DNA of 11,090 nt. Origin: an uncultured Coriobacteriaceae bacterium. Lineage in GTDB: Bacteria; Actinomycetota; Coriobacteriia; Coriobacteriales; Eggerthellaceae. The notes under the pieces were generated by a model. The model was not told the DNA's origin. It ran no database searches and saw only the letters and a list, made by a program, of their open reading frames with translations. The stretch's first letter is position 1. The number at the start of each line of letters is the position of its first letter. Positions 1-6,232 of this stretch are shown here, one piece after another. The stretch lies in contig URRZ01000070.1 in assembly GCA_900550385.1 (NCBI GenBank), forward strand, positions 1 through 11,090, given 5' to 3'. A program made the position numbers and the translations under genes.

Positions 1-950
1 CAGTTCCAGATCGTTGTTTTCGCCCGCTGAGCTGGGCCTATGCCGGAATCTCTCCCACAGAAACCACCGAAGAGCCCAAAATAGCCAACTTCCTCTGAAA
101 GGAAGAACATGCAAACAGAGGAGAGCAGCATAGCGCACACCACGGCGAGCGGAAGGTAGCTCCTGCCTCTTGCATCAGCAACAAACCCCGCAGCGAAAAG
201 CCCCAACGCATAAAACAGCCGAACGCCGCTGTACACGTCGTAGGACTTTTCGGCGGTAAAGGCGGTCAGCACGCTGTCGATCATCCCCGCGACAAAACTC
301 ATCAGCACGACGGCAATAACCAGTGCCACCACCGCTTTGCGACCTTTTCGGGCATCAGAGGAATGCAGGGGCGGAGTTTGCGCAGCGCATTCCTTCGATC
401 CCCTAACGATGATGAGCAGCGCGAAGGCTACGCTGAACAAGAGGCACATCATGACGACGGCCGGCTGCGGCGCGAGGTTCTGCACGACAAATTGCAGAAC
501 GATCGCCACTCCCATACCGGAGCCAACGACCCTACCCGTATATCGATTCCCAGCGAAATGCATCGCCGCGTGATAATACACGCTACTGCCGATGTGGCCA
601 ATCAGCAGCAGGGCGGCAATAGAGCTTGCCAAGAAGGCAGCGGGTTGGTCCGCCGTCAGGAAAACGGCATCTGCCGCAAGGCACAATGCACCGGTAGCGA
701 ACAAGGCCGCATTTCTCAGTCTTTCCGTCCGGCAGGCTTTTCGCAGCAGGGAAAAAGAAAGAAACCCCGCCCCCGTGCAGACCAGACCGAACGCGTATAC
801 GATATTCACGGCGCCACTCCCCAGGACGTCGGCGCAGCGCTCGTTAACAAGCGCTTCGGTCAACATGAATGCGAAAAAGCACAGCGCAAAGCAGATTCCG
901 CACAGAAGCTGCGGGTGAGTGATTGCTCCTGCTCTTTTGCCCGCCACCAT
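1..950 (-). CDS. MFS-like membrane domain of a LuxR-type transcriptional regulator (partial, C-terminus off the window)
   Basis: The minus strand is open from an ATG at 950-948 to the left edge, 316 codons without a stop. The start is preceded by a GAGGTG ribosome binding site about 5 bases away. The translation is strongly hydrophobic with roughly nine or ten membrane-spanning segments in sight, for example LLCGICFALCFF, IVYAFGLVCTGAGF, ASSIAALLLIGHIG, VVALVIAVVLMSF and YLPLAVVCAMLLSSV. The stretch GVRLFYALGLFAAGFVAD followed by RGRSYLPLA is what I remember from the large Coriobacteriia family in which a 10-12 helix MFS-like sensor precedes a LuxR helix-turn-helix. The DNA-binding domain would lie beyond position 1, so the regulator role is inference. 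The last 25-30 residues in the window match my memory of the family less well, so a frameshift near the edge is possible. An alternative is a plain membrane protein without HTH. Confidence 0.75.
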   Translation of the reverse strand, partial: MVAGKRAGAITHPQLLCGICFALCFFAFMLTEALVNERCADVLGSGAVNIVYAFGLVCTGAGFLSFSLLRKACRTERLRNAALFATGALCLAADAVFLTADQPAAFLASSIAALLLIGHIGSSVYYHAAMHFAGNRYTGRVVGSGMGVAIVLQFVVQNLAPQPAVVMMCLLFSVAFALLIIVRGSKECAAQTPPLHSSDARKGRKAVVALVIAVVLMSFVAGMIDSVLTAFTAEKSYDVYSGVRLFYALGLFAAGFVADARGRSYLPLAVVCAMLLSSVCMFFLSEEVGYFGLFGGFCGRDSGIGPAQRAKTTIWN

Positions 951-1114
951 TCGATCACCTCAGCGATTTCCCCCATGTTGCCGATGCTGCCACTGGGCAC
1001 TCGGCGGGTTCGCTTCGAAAGCGCCACGACATATTTCCAGAGCTGAGCCCCGGAATCGAGGAAACTGGAGCCCAGTCGCTTGAATCAAAAATGAAGCAGT
1101 GGCTCCTGTCACCT

Positions 1115-1120
1115 ATTATA
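1115..1120 (-). promoter_or_regulatory. Possible -10 box for the membrane regulator
   Basis: The minus strand reads a perfect TATAAT here, about 165 bases upstream of the regulator start. I find no good -35 at the usual distance, so this is only a candidate. Confidence 0.3.
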
Positions 1121-1548
1121 TTTGCACGGCCATACGACCCGTCTCATTATTTCTCATCCGGCGCAATATCGTTTATGGTGCCCATCGAGCATTGCGGGAA
1201 AGTTGAACCTCGCTCCACGGACAGGGTGTCTACAAGCGACCGCAAAGTCCGATCCGAACAGAAAGAGCCCCTTAGGCCAGGCTTCCGAACTGCGCTCCTA
1301 AATGTGAACGCGATAAATCATAACTCCATCGGAGGGCTTTGTAGCCGCATCTCGCATGCGTTCTGTCCATGTTCGGCAGACCGTTTCTCCCGACGGCTCG
1401 GTGCATCTGCTGCCTATTTCTCGCGATCTCCCCTGAATCCCGAGGATATAGGCGGCAGATTTGCGTCCAAGTCCCTTTCCGAATATGTCAACGCCAGCTT
1501 TTGAGCGAGCGGCCGTGTTTGCATCGCAGGTTGATGGACGTAAGAAAG

Positions 1549-1594
1549 CCCCCCCATCTTCCGTACTGATGTTCTCTTGTCTAGGAAATGGGGG
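1549..1594 (-). terminator. Possible terminator-like stem-loop downstream of the IS110 transposase
   Basis: CCCCCATCTTCC (1551-1562) can pair with GGAAATGGGGG (1584-1594) with one bulged base. Read on the minus strand, the stem is followed by GGCTTTCTT, a weak T-rich tail. It could stop transcription leaving the IS element leftward. The loop is large (21 bases), so the call is tentative. Confidence 0.3.
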
Positions 1595-1653
1595 TGTTCC
1601 TATAGTTTTGTCAACCGATTTCCCCGATTGATCCCCCAAATAGGCAATGCTGA

Positions 1654-1679
1654 CGCAGGACCCGCTTGTGGGCCCTGCG
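1654..1679. terminator. Stem-loop just downstream of the IS110 transposase stop
   Basis: CGCAGG (1654-1659) pairs with CCTGCG (1674-1679), and after one A-C mismatch CCC (1661-1663) pairs with GGG (1670-1672) around a 6-base loop. It sits 23 bases beyond the transposase stop on the minus strand. No T tract follows, so it may be a weak terminator or a structural part of the element's right end. Confidence 0.4.
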
Positions 1680-1701
1680 GTTTCTACGAAGAGGCGGCTG
1701 G

Positions 1702-2865
1702 CTATGCCGAGTACGGGACCTTGTCCCTCATGATTGCGTAGATTACCTTCAGCCTCTTCCTGGCGACGGCCTTCAAGGCCTCCCCGTGGCACATGCCGCG
1801 TTCCCTGCAGCTGCGGTAGTAGTCGCCGAACCGGCCTTTGCTGCGGCTGAGCGAGTTGCAGGAGAAGATGAGCAGGTTCTTCAGCCGCTTGTTCCCCTGG
1901 CGAGACGAGCTCACCGACGATATCGACTTGCCCGACCGCCGGTTTCTGGGCGCGATGCCGCAGTAGGATGCGAGGTGGTCGTGATCGGGAAAGTCGCCGA
2001 TGCCTATGCTTGTCACCAGCTCGGATGCGGTCCTGGGGCCGATTCCCGGGATGGTCGGCAGGCATGCGTAGGTGCCGTCCCCGGCGAGCAGCGCCGTTAT
2101 CTCGGCGTCGAGCCGGGCCGCCTCCTCCGCGGACTCCCTGATGCGCCCGGCAAGCACCTTCACCTGCGGATTCTCCGCCATGACCCGGTACTCCGACGGT
2201 CGCGTCGATGCGGCCGCCGCCGCGACCGCCGCGTCGATGCGGGCCCTGTTCGCGCCGCGGGTCACGGCCCCGACGGCCGCCTTTCCCGCGTCGACGACGC
2301 CCCAGGGGCCGCCCAGGGACTCCATCATCCTCAGCCAGCGGGGGTCCGCCAGGTCGGCCAGCGCCTCGAATTCCGGGCGGCTTTCCAGGAGGATGCTCCG
2401 GAGCCCGTTCTTGTCGCGGGCGGGGCAGGTGGCCATGTGGCTTCTCTGCGCCGCCATCGACCTTGCGGCCTCGAGCCTTTCGTCATGTTTCGGCACGGGC
2501 AGGAGCGAGTCGGGGATGCCGAGGGCCGTCTTGGCGATGACGGCGGCGTCCCGCTCGTCCGTCTTCGCGTCGCCTGCGAACAGCTTGGCCGCGCCGTGGG
2601 CGGCGATCCCGGGCAGGTAGGCGACCGGCAGGCCGGCGAGCCTGGCCCTCGATATCGCGAGCGAGCCGATGTTGCGGACCTGGTCGACGACGACCAGCGT
2701 CCCGGCTTCGGCCTGGGCAAACAGGCCGTCCAGGTCATGCTCGGTGTTGGCCACGGGCTCGCTTCTCAGCACCTCGCCCTGCCTGGTCACGTGGCATGCC
2801 CAATGGGAGAACTTCCCGACGTCTAGCCCTATGACGGCTGCGCAGGTGGCGGCTTCGGTCGGCAT
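1702..2865 (-). CDS. IS110-family transposase (DEDD recombinase)
   Basis: This 387-residue protein is a complete IS110-type transposase. The N-terminal RuvC-like domain starts with VIGLDVGK (Asp15) and contains VVVDQ (Asp61, where many relatives have Glu) and the KTDERDA motif (Asp103, Asp106). The C-terminal Transposase_20 part shows the helix-hairpin-helix word LPTIPGIGPRTA (residues 269-280), CGIAPRNRRSGKS with a conserved Ser311, and RQGNKRLKNLL. Family members are about 350-450 residues. I chose the ATG at 2865-2863 because GGAAGG lies 8 bases upstream and the family begins close to the GLDVGK motif; an in-frame start at 2922 adds 19 unlikely residues. Enzymes of this family cut and rejoin DNA with a RuvC aspartate set plus a C-terminal serine and, as shown for IS621, are guided by an element-encoded bridge RNA. 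No frameshift or stop is seen, so it may be active. Confidence 0.93.
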   Translation of the reverse strand: MPTEAATCAAVIGLDVGKFSHWACHVTRQGEVLRSEPVANTEHDLDGLFAQAEAGTLVVVDQVRNIGSLAISRARLAGLPVAYLPGIAAHGAAKLFAGDAKTDERDAAVIAKTALGIPDSLLPVPKHDERLEAARSMAAQRSHMATCPARDKNGLRSILLESRPEFEALADLADPRWLRMMESLGGPWGVVDAGKAAVGAVTRGANRARIDAAVAAAAASTRPSEYRVMAENPQVKVLAGRIRESAEEAARLDAEITALLAGDGTYACLPTIPGIGPRTASELVTSIGIGDFPDHDHLASYCGIAPRNRRSGKSISSVSSSRQGNKRLKNLLIFSCNSLSRSKGRFGDYYRSCRERGMCHGEALKAVARKRLKVIYAIMRDKVPYSA

Positions 2866-3078
2866 GGTGGTATCCTTCCAATCGTCGGTCGATCGGAATG
2901 CTGCCTCGCGCGACACCCGCATTACCTGGCCGTGGCGCTCTTTGGTCGGAGGAGCCCGGCAGTTTCCTATCAGTCGTCAGAAGCAGCGGCGCCCGCGTCG
3001 GCAACACCCCCCGGGCCCTCGAGGGGCAGGGGCAGAAGGCCGTCCGCGGGCGCCCGATCGGCAGTCCCTCGGGACATA
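2866..3078 (-). ncRNA. Candidate bridge RNA region in the long 5' flank of the IS110 element
   Basis: In the IS110 group the guide (bridge) RNA is encoded between the element end and the transposase start. Here about 210 bases of GC-rich sequence with no plausible gene fill that place. It can form short stems, for example GTCC and GGAC around a CGAG loop at its outer end (about 3063-3074), and several G/C-rich words could pair further. The minus strand carries TTGACA at 3079-3084, which could act as a -35 in the integrated element or contribute to a junction promoter in a circular form. The RNA boundaries and its target and donor loops cannot be fixed by eye. Confidence 0.35.
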
Positions 3079-3157
3079 TGTCAATCGTAGTCTGACTGTC
3101 CAAGCAGATGGCTCGAACGGTCGACCAACTACGCTTCAAAACTGTAATGGGGAGCCT

Positions 3158-3610
3158 ATGTCATTGCTTAACTTCTTCGCCAACCTAAGCATTGACGCCA
3201 TGCGCGGGATGGCGGCCGACAAGTCAACCATGCGATCCCGTGCAGGAGCCTTTAAGAAACTCTACTCTGGCGGGCCTCTGACCGTCAGCGAATTTGAGGA
3301 GCTTTATGATATGCGTCGATTCAACGCAGGTAGCAGGCGAAGCGACATAAAGATACTCAAGGAACGCGACGAGCCGGGCGTGTACGTGCTAACCAACGTA
3401 ACGAAAGACAAGAGCTACGTAGGCAAGGGCAACAAGGTGTTCCGGAAGGTATTCCGCCAGATCAACGGCCATGGGAACGCCGACGTCTTCGCCGATCTGT
3501 CCGGCGGAGACAACTTTGAGATCATCGTCTATACGCTTTCCAGGTCTGGCTTTGACGACCTCAACGACTTGCTCAGGGATGCGGTTGATGTGTTTGGCTC
3601 CTATTTCTAG
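3158..3610 (+). CDS. GIY-YIG family protein, probably catalytically impaired
   Basis: The 150-residue protein has an N-terminal helical part (about 1-68) and a GIY-YIG nuclease fold (about 70-150). The motif pair is GVY (74-76) and YVG (87-89) in EPGVYVLTN and KSYVGKG, followed by Arg96 or Arg100 and the NGHGNADVFADL stretch with His105. From memory, relatives continue with a word like LNxLE, whose Glu binds the metal, and end in a GYNKTRGN-like tail. Here the corresponding word is LNDLLRDAV (Leu139 in place of Glu) and translation stops at VFGSYF, so the last ten or so residues are missing. I infer a weakened or dead nuclease, possibly a decaying gene beside the IS110 element. The start is an ATG with GGGGAG only 3 bases ahead, a close spacing. 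The natural role of these small GIY-YIG proteins in bacteria is not well known. Confidence 0.7.
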   Translation: MSLLNFFANLSIDAMRGMAADKSTMRSRAGAFKKLYSGGPLTVSEFEELYDMRRFNAGSRRSDIKILKERDEPGVYVLTNVTKDKSYVGKGNKVFRKVFRQINGHGNADVFADLSGGDNFEIIVYTLSRSGFDDLNDLLRDAVDVFGSYF

Positions 3611-3961
3611 TGCAAGAAATATCACGCTTACTGACAGCCGGCACTCGAAAGCGACATCACGCTTAAGCCACTCGCAATCATCGGCAAGACAAACGGCAGC
3701 ACACACCCCACGAGCCCAAGTTGCTAGTGTTGGGGTCTTTCCCGCTGCCGCACATTGCCCGTGGGCGTTAAGCGTGAGAGAATACAGTCGACCTTCTGAG
3801 AGAATCGGCACCCAGCAATTGGCAGATCCACACAGCGAAGATTCCGAATCCTCGGGATGATGAGCTATGCAAACCACCTGCTGTTATCCCCACTCGTGGG
3901 TAGGGGAATAATCGCTGGGGAGTAGTCGCGAGATTAGGATGTTTCGGCGCAGATTGGCCGA
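3611..3961. other. Gene-free stretch with repeated TCACGCTTA words
   Basis: I see no supportable gene here; the openings are chance frames. TCACGCTTA occurs at 3622-3630, TCACGCTTAA at 3657-3666, and its inverse TTAAGCGTGA at 3768-3777. A short GC-rich palindromic stretch lies at 3883-3913. The base composition suggests leftover DNA from an older insertion or deletion event. Confidence 0.5.
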
Positions 3962-3988
3962 TTTGTAATCACCCCAGGTGATTACAAA
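3962..3988. promoter_or_regulatory. Perfect 12-bp inverted repeat, probable operator
   Basis: TTTGTAATCACC (3962-3973) and GGTGATTACAAA (3977-3988) are perfect inverse complements around the 3-base spacer CCA. This is the form of a site for a dimeric repressor. Related half-words follow at 3989 (GTGATTCG) and 4021 (GGTGATACC). It lies just upstream of a TTGACA box, so it could control the promoter at 4003-4043. No regulator gene adjoins it on this side, and the binding protein is unknown. A transcript could also fold here, but no T tract follows. Confidence 0.6.
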
Positions 3989-4002
3989 GTGATTCGTACC
4001 AG

Positions 4003-4043
4003 TTGACACCATGCGGACATGGTGATACCACATGGATTATAAT
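4003..4043 (+). promoter_or_regulatory. Promoter region with two palindromes
   Basis: TTGACA at 4003-4008 is followed after 17 bases by the weak extended -10 TGATACCAC, and a perfect TATAAT lies at 4038-4043 with a poorer -35 (CGGACA, 4014-4019) 18 bases ahead. A palindrome CACCATG-CGGA-CATGGTG (4007-4024) overlaps the first -35. A second palindrome, TATAATAGGGGTATTATA (4038-4055), covers the second -10. Transcription would run toward the abiEi gene about 170 bases away, or toward a gene that has been lost. Confidence 0.45.
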
Positions 4044-4188
4044 AGGGGTATTATATGTATATTACGAATGAGTGGGAGTGATCGGGCGCCCTCCAATCCG
4101 CAATCCGCATGAACAGCCAATGTGCCCTTTGGAAAGGGGTCGCACGCAGCGAAAGAAGCTCGAATCTTCGATGTTCGCTCTGCAAAGT

Positions 4189-4226
4189 ATGTCAAAAGGC
4201 ATACAAAAATGTTAGTATTTTGACAT
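4189..4226 (+). promoter_or_regulatory. Putative AbiEi operator and extended -10 promoter over a leaderless start
   Basis: ATGTCAAAA (4189-4197) and TTTTGACAT (4218-4226) form a perfect 9-bp inverted repeat, and the second arm runs into the ATG of abiEi. Between and within them lies TGTTAGTAT (4210-4218), an extended -10 of the TGnTAnnAT form, placed so that transcription would begin at or near the ATG at 4225. There is no ribosome binding site before that ATG, which fits a leaderless mRNA. Known AbiEi antitoxins repress their own operon by binding inverted repeats ahead of the gene; assigning this repeat to AbiEi is inference. Confidence 0.5.
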
Positions 4227-4752
4227 GCCTCACTTCGATGACATATACGAGATCGCGGCTGACGGACACGGCATCGTAACAGCCGCGCAGGCGCGTAAGT
4301 CGGGCGTGACAACCGGAGAGATGGCGCGCTGGTGCAACGATGGCAGACTCATTCGCCGCGGGCACGGCGTCTACAAGCTCGCACGCTGGGTGCCGACCCC
4401 TTACGATCCGTTCGCCGAGGCGGTCGCCCTTGCAGGAGATGGAGCATACCTGCGAGGAGACGCCGTGCTTTCCATGCACGGCTTGGCGCTGGTCGACCCC
4501 GTCGCCGTGACGGTCGCTACACCGCGGCGCGTGCGCAGGAAGTTGCCCGCATGGATCCGCCTAGTGCCCGCACCGCCAGACGACTCCCTCACGTTCTACG
4601 AGGGGATCCCTTCCCAGAATGTGGCGGACGCCCTGCGCGCATGCAAGGGCGCCATCATGCCTGAGCGCCTGATCGAGGCAGCAGACGAGGCAAGGGGCAA
4701 AGGGCTTGTCACGGAAAGGGAGCACAGGGCCCTGAGGGAAGAGCTGAGATGA
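4225..4752 (+). CDS. abiEi: AbiEi-family type IV antitoxin / autorepressor
   Basis: The 175-residue protein has the AbiEi layout: an N-terminal winged helix-turn-helix (about residues 3-52, IVTAAQARKSGVTTGEMARW then GRLIRRGHGVYKL) and a C-terminal antitoxin domain (about 60-170, with YLRGDAVLSMHGL and PSQNVADALRACKG). In AbiE systems this protein binds the operon's inverted repeats and neutralises the AbiEii toxin without direct protein contact; the system can protect against phages by abortive infection and stabilise mobile DNA. The ATG at 4225 has no Shine-Dalgarno sequence and appears leaderless. The gene overlaps the next by four bases (ATGA at 4749-4752), so the two are one operon with coupled translation. 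The reading frame looks intact, so it may still act as a DNA-binding repressor although the partner toxin is damaged. Confidence 0.85.
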   Translation: MPHFDDIYEIAADGHGIVTAAQARKSGVTTGEMARWCNDGRLIRRGHGVYKLARWVPTPYDPFAEAVALAGDGAYLRGDAVLSMHGLALVDPVAVTVATPRRVRRKLPAWIRLVPAPPDDSLTFYEGIPSQNVADALRACKGAIMPERLIEAADEARGKGLVTEREHRALREELR

Positions 4753-5237
4753 CCGGACCGAAGACCAAAGCCCCCAATAGCAGACGCAACCTCGACATCG
4801 CCATAGACAGGCTGTGCGCCCGCACAGCCGATGACCCCGACATGGTCGAATCCCCGGAAGCGACAAGGGTGCTGGCGGAGCTCGGCTTCCCCAAGCCCGA
4901 CCCCGTGCCTTGCATGAAACTCGAGCATCAGATAGCCCAGAAGCTGCACGCTGCAAGCAGCGCCGGTAGCGAGCGCGCCCACGACCTCATCGACCTGCAG
5001 ATCATCATCGACAACAGCGATGTCGACTACGAAGCGGCACGGAGAACGTGCGAGAGGCTGTTCGCCTACCGGAAAGAGCAGGCTTGGCCGCCAACCATCG
5101 CCAAAGGCGAGGGCTGGGATGCCCTCTACGCCGCTCAGGCAAAGGGGCTCGACGTGCTGGAAACCGCCGACGAAGCGATAGCATGGGCAAACGCCCTCGT
5201 AGCGAAAATCGCAGCGTCCGAGCAAGGGGGCGCATAG
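4749..5237 (+). CDS. abiEii: AbiEii-family toxin with an internal deletion of the nucleotidyltransferase core
   Basis: The 162-residue product keeps an N-terminal leader (about 1-25, MTGPKTKAPNSRRNLDIAID) and the C-terminal part of AbiEii toxins (about 32-160, with PVPCMKLEHQIAQKLHA, SERAHDLIDLQIII, CERLFAYRKEQAWPP and EAIAWANALV). Full-length relatives are near 280-300 residues and carry a nucleotidyltransferase fold with a GGS/GGT word and a D-x-D metal pair between these two parts. None of that is present in any frame here. The simplest reading is an in-frame loss of about 120-140 codons around residues 22-30, where the DNA holds a perfect hairpin (4810-4829). The product should be unable to transfer nucleotides, so the toxin is probably dead. 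It starts within the stop of abiEi and is followed by a strong hairpin terminator. A conserved short variant is the alternative. Confidence 0.8.
   Translation: MTGPKTKAPNSRRNLDIAIDRLCARTADDPDMVESPEATRVLAELGFPKPDPVPCMKLEHQIAQKLHAASSAGSERAHDLIDLQIIIDNSDVDYEAARRTCERLFAYRKEQAWPPTIAKGEGWDALYAAQAKGLDVLETADEAIAWANALVAKIAASEQGGA
4810..4829. repeat. Perfect 8-bp hairpin at the inferred toxin deletion junction
   Basis: GGCTGTGC (4810-4817) and GCACAGCC (4822-4829) are exact inverse complements around the loop GCCC. It lies where the leader and the C-terminal part of the toxin are joined. It may have promoted the deletion by slippage during replication, or be chance in GC-rich coding DNA. Confidence 0.5.
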
Positions 5238-5287
5238 GCGCTTTCCCTTGCATCACGTCGCCCTCGACCGCTCGTCGCAACATAATG

Positions 5288-5323
5288 ACGCCCGCCTCTC
5301 CGCAAGGAGGGGCGGGCGTTTGC
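5288..5323. terminator. Strong stem-loop terminator between convergent genes
   Basis: ACGCCCGCC (5288-5296) pairs with GGCGGGCGT (5311-5319), and inside CTCC pairs with GGAG around a GCAA tetraloop, giving a nearly continuous 14-pair stem. The plus strand continues GTTTGCG, a short T run. It follows the toxin gene and also lies just past the stop of the leftward SH3 gene, so it probably serves both. Confidence 0.75.
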
Positions 5324-5353
5324 GATTCGCGTTACCGTCAGCCGTAAGGCAGC

Positions 5354-6175
5354 TTACTGGCCCACGGCCTCCATGTACTCGTCCCACACGTAGCCGATGC
5401 GGCCGTCTGCCATCTCGAAGCGCAGCCAGTCGTTCTCGTCGGCGGACACCTTCACCTTGTCGCCCGTGGTCAGCGTGCCGATGACGTTCGCGTTGATGTC
5501 GGCGGCCTCGCGGATGTTCAGCGCGGGCACGTTGCACGCCATCGTCTGCGGGAACTCCGGCTTCAGGTAGTCATCGTAAGCGTAGACGGTGCGGCCGTCG
5601 TACTCGCACTGGTACCAGTCGGTGTTCAGGACGTTGCCGGTCACGTGGATCTCGGTGCCGGCGGAAACGCTGGTCACCACGCCGCTATCGGTGGTGGGGG
5701 CCTCGCGCAGGTTCAGCGCATTGCCCTCGTACACGTCCACCGTCATCATCATGTCCAGGCTGCGGATGTTGGCGCCGTGCTCGGAGTTGCTGTTCGTCCC
5801 CTGCTGGTACTCGCCCGCCGGGACCAGGTAGCTGGCGTACACGTAGCCGCTGATGTCACCGGAGATCTTGTACCACATGCAGTCCGGGCACTCGCCCACG
5901 ACATGGTACGTGGCGCCCGGCTGGACGCTGCCCAGGATCGTCCCGAACGGGGACTGGCGGATCATCGCATCCGCGGTCGCGACGTAGTCGCCCTCGACCG
6001 CCAGCAGCTCGGAGTCGTCGTAGGCGGCATCGCTGCTCTGATGCTCGTAGGCGTTGTAGCCCTGCTCGGTCACGGTCTCCTCGATGTCACCCGGCATCGC
6101 GAACGCGGCAGCCGGCATGGCAGCCGCCAGAAGCGCTGCGGCGAAGATACCGGTCGCGGTTCCCTTTCTTTTCAT
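5354..6175 (-). CDS. Secreted protein with three bacterial SH3 repeats
   Basis: The 273-residue protein begins with a Sec signal peptide (MKRKGTATG, hydrophobic alanine-rich core, AFA cleavage at about residue 26) and has no later membrane segment or sorting motif. Three SH3b repeats follow, at about 62-118, 145-206 and 210-269. Each shows the family's pattern of a strand, an LNLREAP/LNIREAA/MIRQSP word, a GT or GD turn before a VxV strand, a DW or MWY residue pair, and a GYV.YxYL or YVWDEYM end. SH3b repeats usually bind peptidoglycan or peptides, so an extracellular wall-associated role is likely; no catalytic domain is present. The second domain of relatives (for example NlpC/P60) is absent. 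I chose the ATG at 6175-6173 because GGAGA lies 6-7 bases ahead and the signal peptide starts there. A CPDC pair (96-99) in repeat one may form a disulfide. Confidence 0.85.
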   Translation of the reverse strand: MKRKGTATGIFAAALLAAAMPAAAFAMPGDIEETVTEQGYNAYEHQSSDAAYDDSELLAVEGDYVATADAMIRQSPFGTILGSVQPGATYHVVGECPDCMWYKISGDISGYVYASYLVPAGEYQQGTNSNSEHGANIRSLDMMMTVDVYEGNALNLREAPTTDSGVVTSVSAGTEIHVTGNVLNTDWYQCEYDGRTVYAYDDYLKPEFPQTMACNVPALNIREAADINANVIGTLTTGDKVKVSADENDWLRFEMADGRIGYVWDEYMEAVGQ

Positions 6176-6232
6176 GGATGGTCTCCTCACTCGATAGTTC
6201 GTTGCCTTCGGCATAATTCCCTAAATTCGCAA

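Larger units (their letters stand above)
951..1608. other. Gene-free stretch between the membrane regulator and the IS110 element
   Basis: Open frames on either strand here have no family resemblance, no good ribosome binding site and look like chance openings or extensions of transposase shadow frames. The base composition is more mixed than in the flanking genes. The stretch holds the candidate -10 box of the leftward regulator and, near its right end, a C/G-rich stem-loop. It may contain decayed older insertion-element sequence, but I cannot name it. Confidence 0.5.
1609..3087 (-). mobile_element. IS110-family insertion sequence (approximate ends)
   Basis: The element is defined by its IS110-type transposase plus a short downstream flank and a long upstream flank, the layout known for the IS110 group. 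The ends are set tentatively at two similar, same-orientation words, TGTCAACCG (1609-1617) and TGTCAATCG (3079-3087), 8 of 9 identical. They give about 1.48 kb, within the usual size of the family. IS110 elements lack proper terminal inverted repeats and target duplications, so the exact ends cannot be read from one copy. A stem-loop at 1654-1679 lies in the short flank after the transposase stop. Confidence 0.5.

Noticed and set aside
363..1046. Plus-strand opening of 227 codons at the left end
   Set aside because: It is antisense to the convincing membrane regulator and its product lacks hydrophobic or domain structure.
1298..2065. Long minus-strand opening of 255 codons overlapping the transposase
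   Set aside because: Its first two thirds are the transposase gene in another frame, with arginine/proline/histidine-rich nonsense composition; the rest lies in gene-free DNA and matches no family.
1666..2826. Plus-strand opening of 386 codons
   Set aside because: It mirrors the IS110 transposase on the opposite strand; GC-rich coding DNA often gives such long shadow frames.
3883..3913. GC-rich palindromic stretch resembling a single type I-E CRISPR repeat (GTTATCCCC ... GGGGAATAATC)
   Set aside because: Only one copy is present, with no second copy about 60 bases away and no cas genes, so it cannot be called an array.
3611..4224. Possible tRNA or structured RNA gene in the gene-free stretch
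   Set aside because: No cloverleaf, T-loop word or CCA end could be found on either strand.
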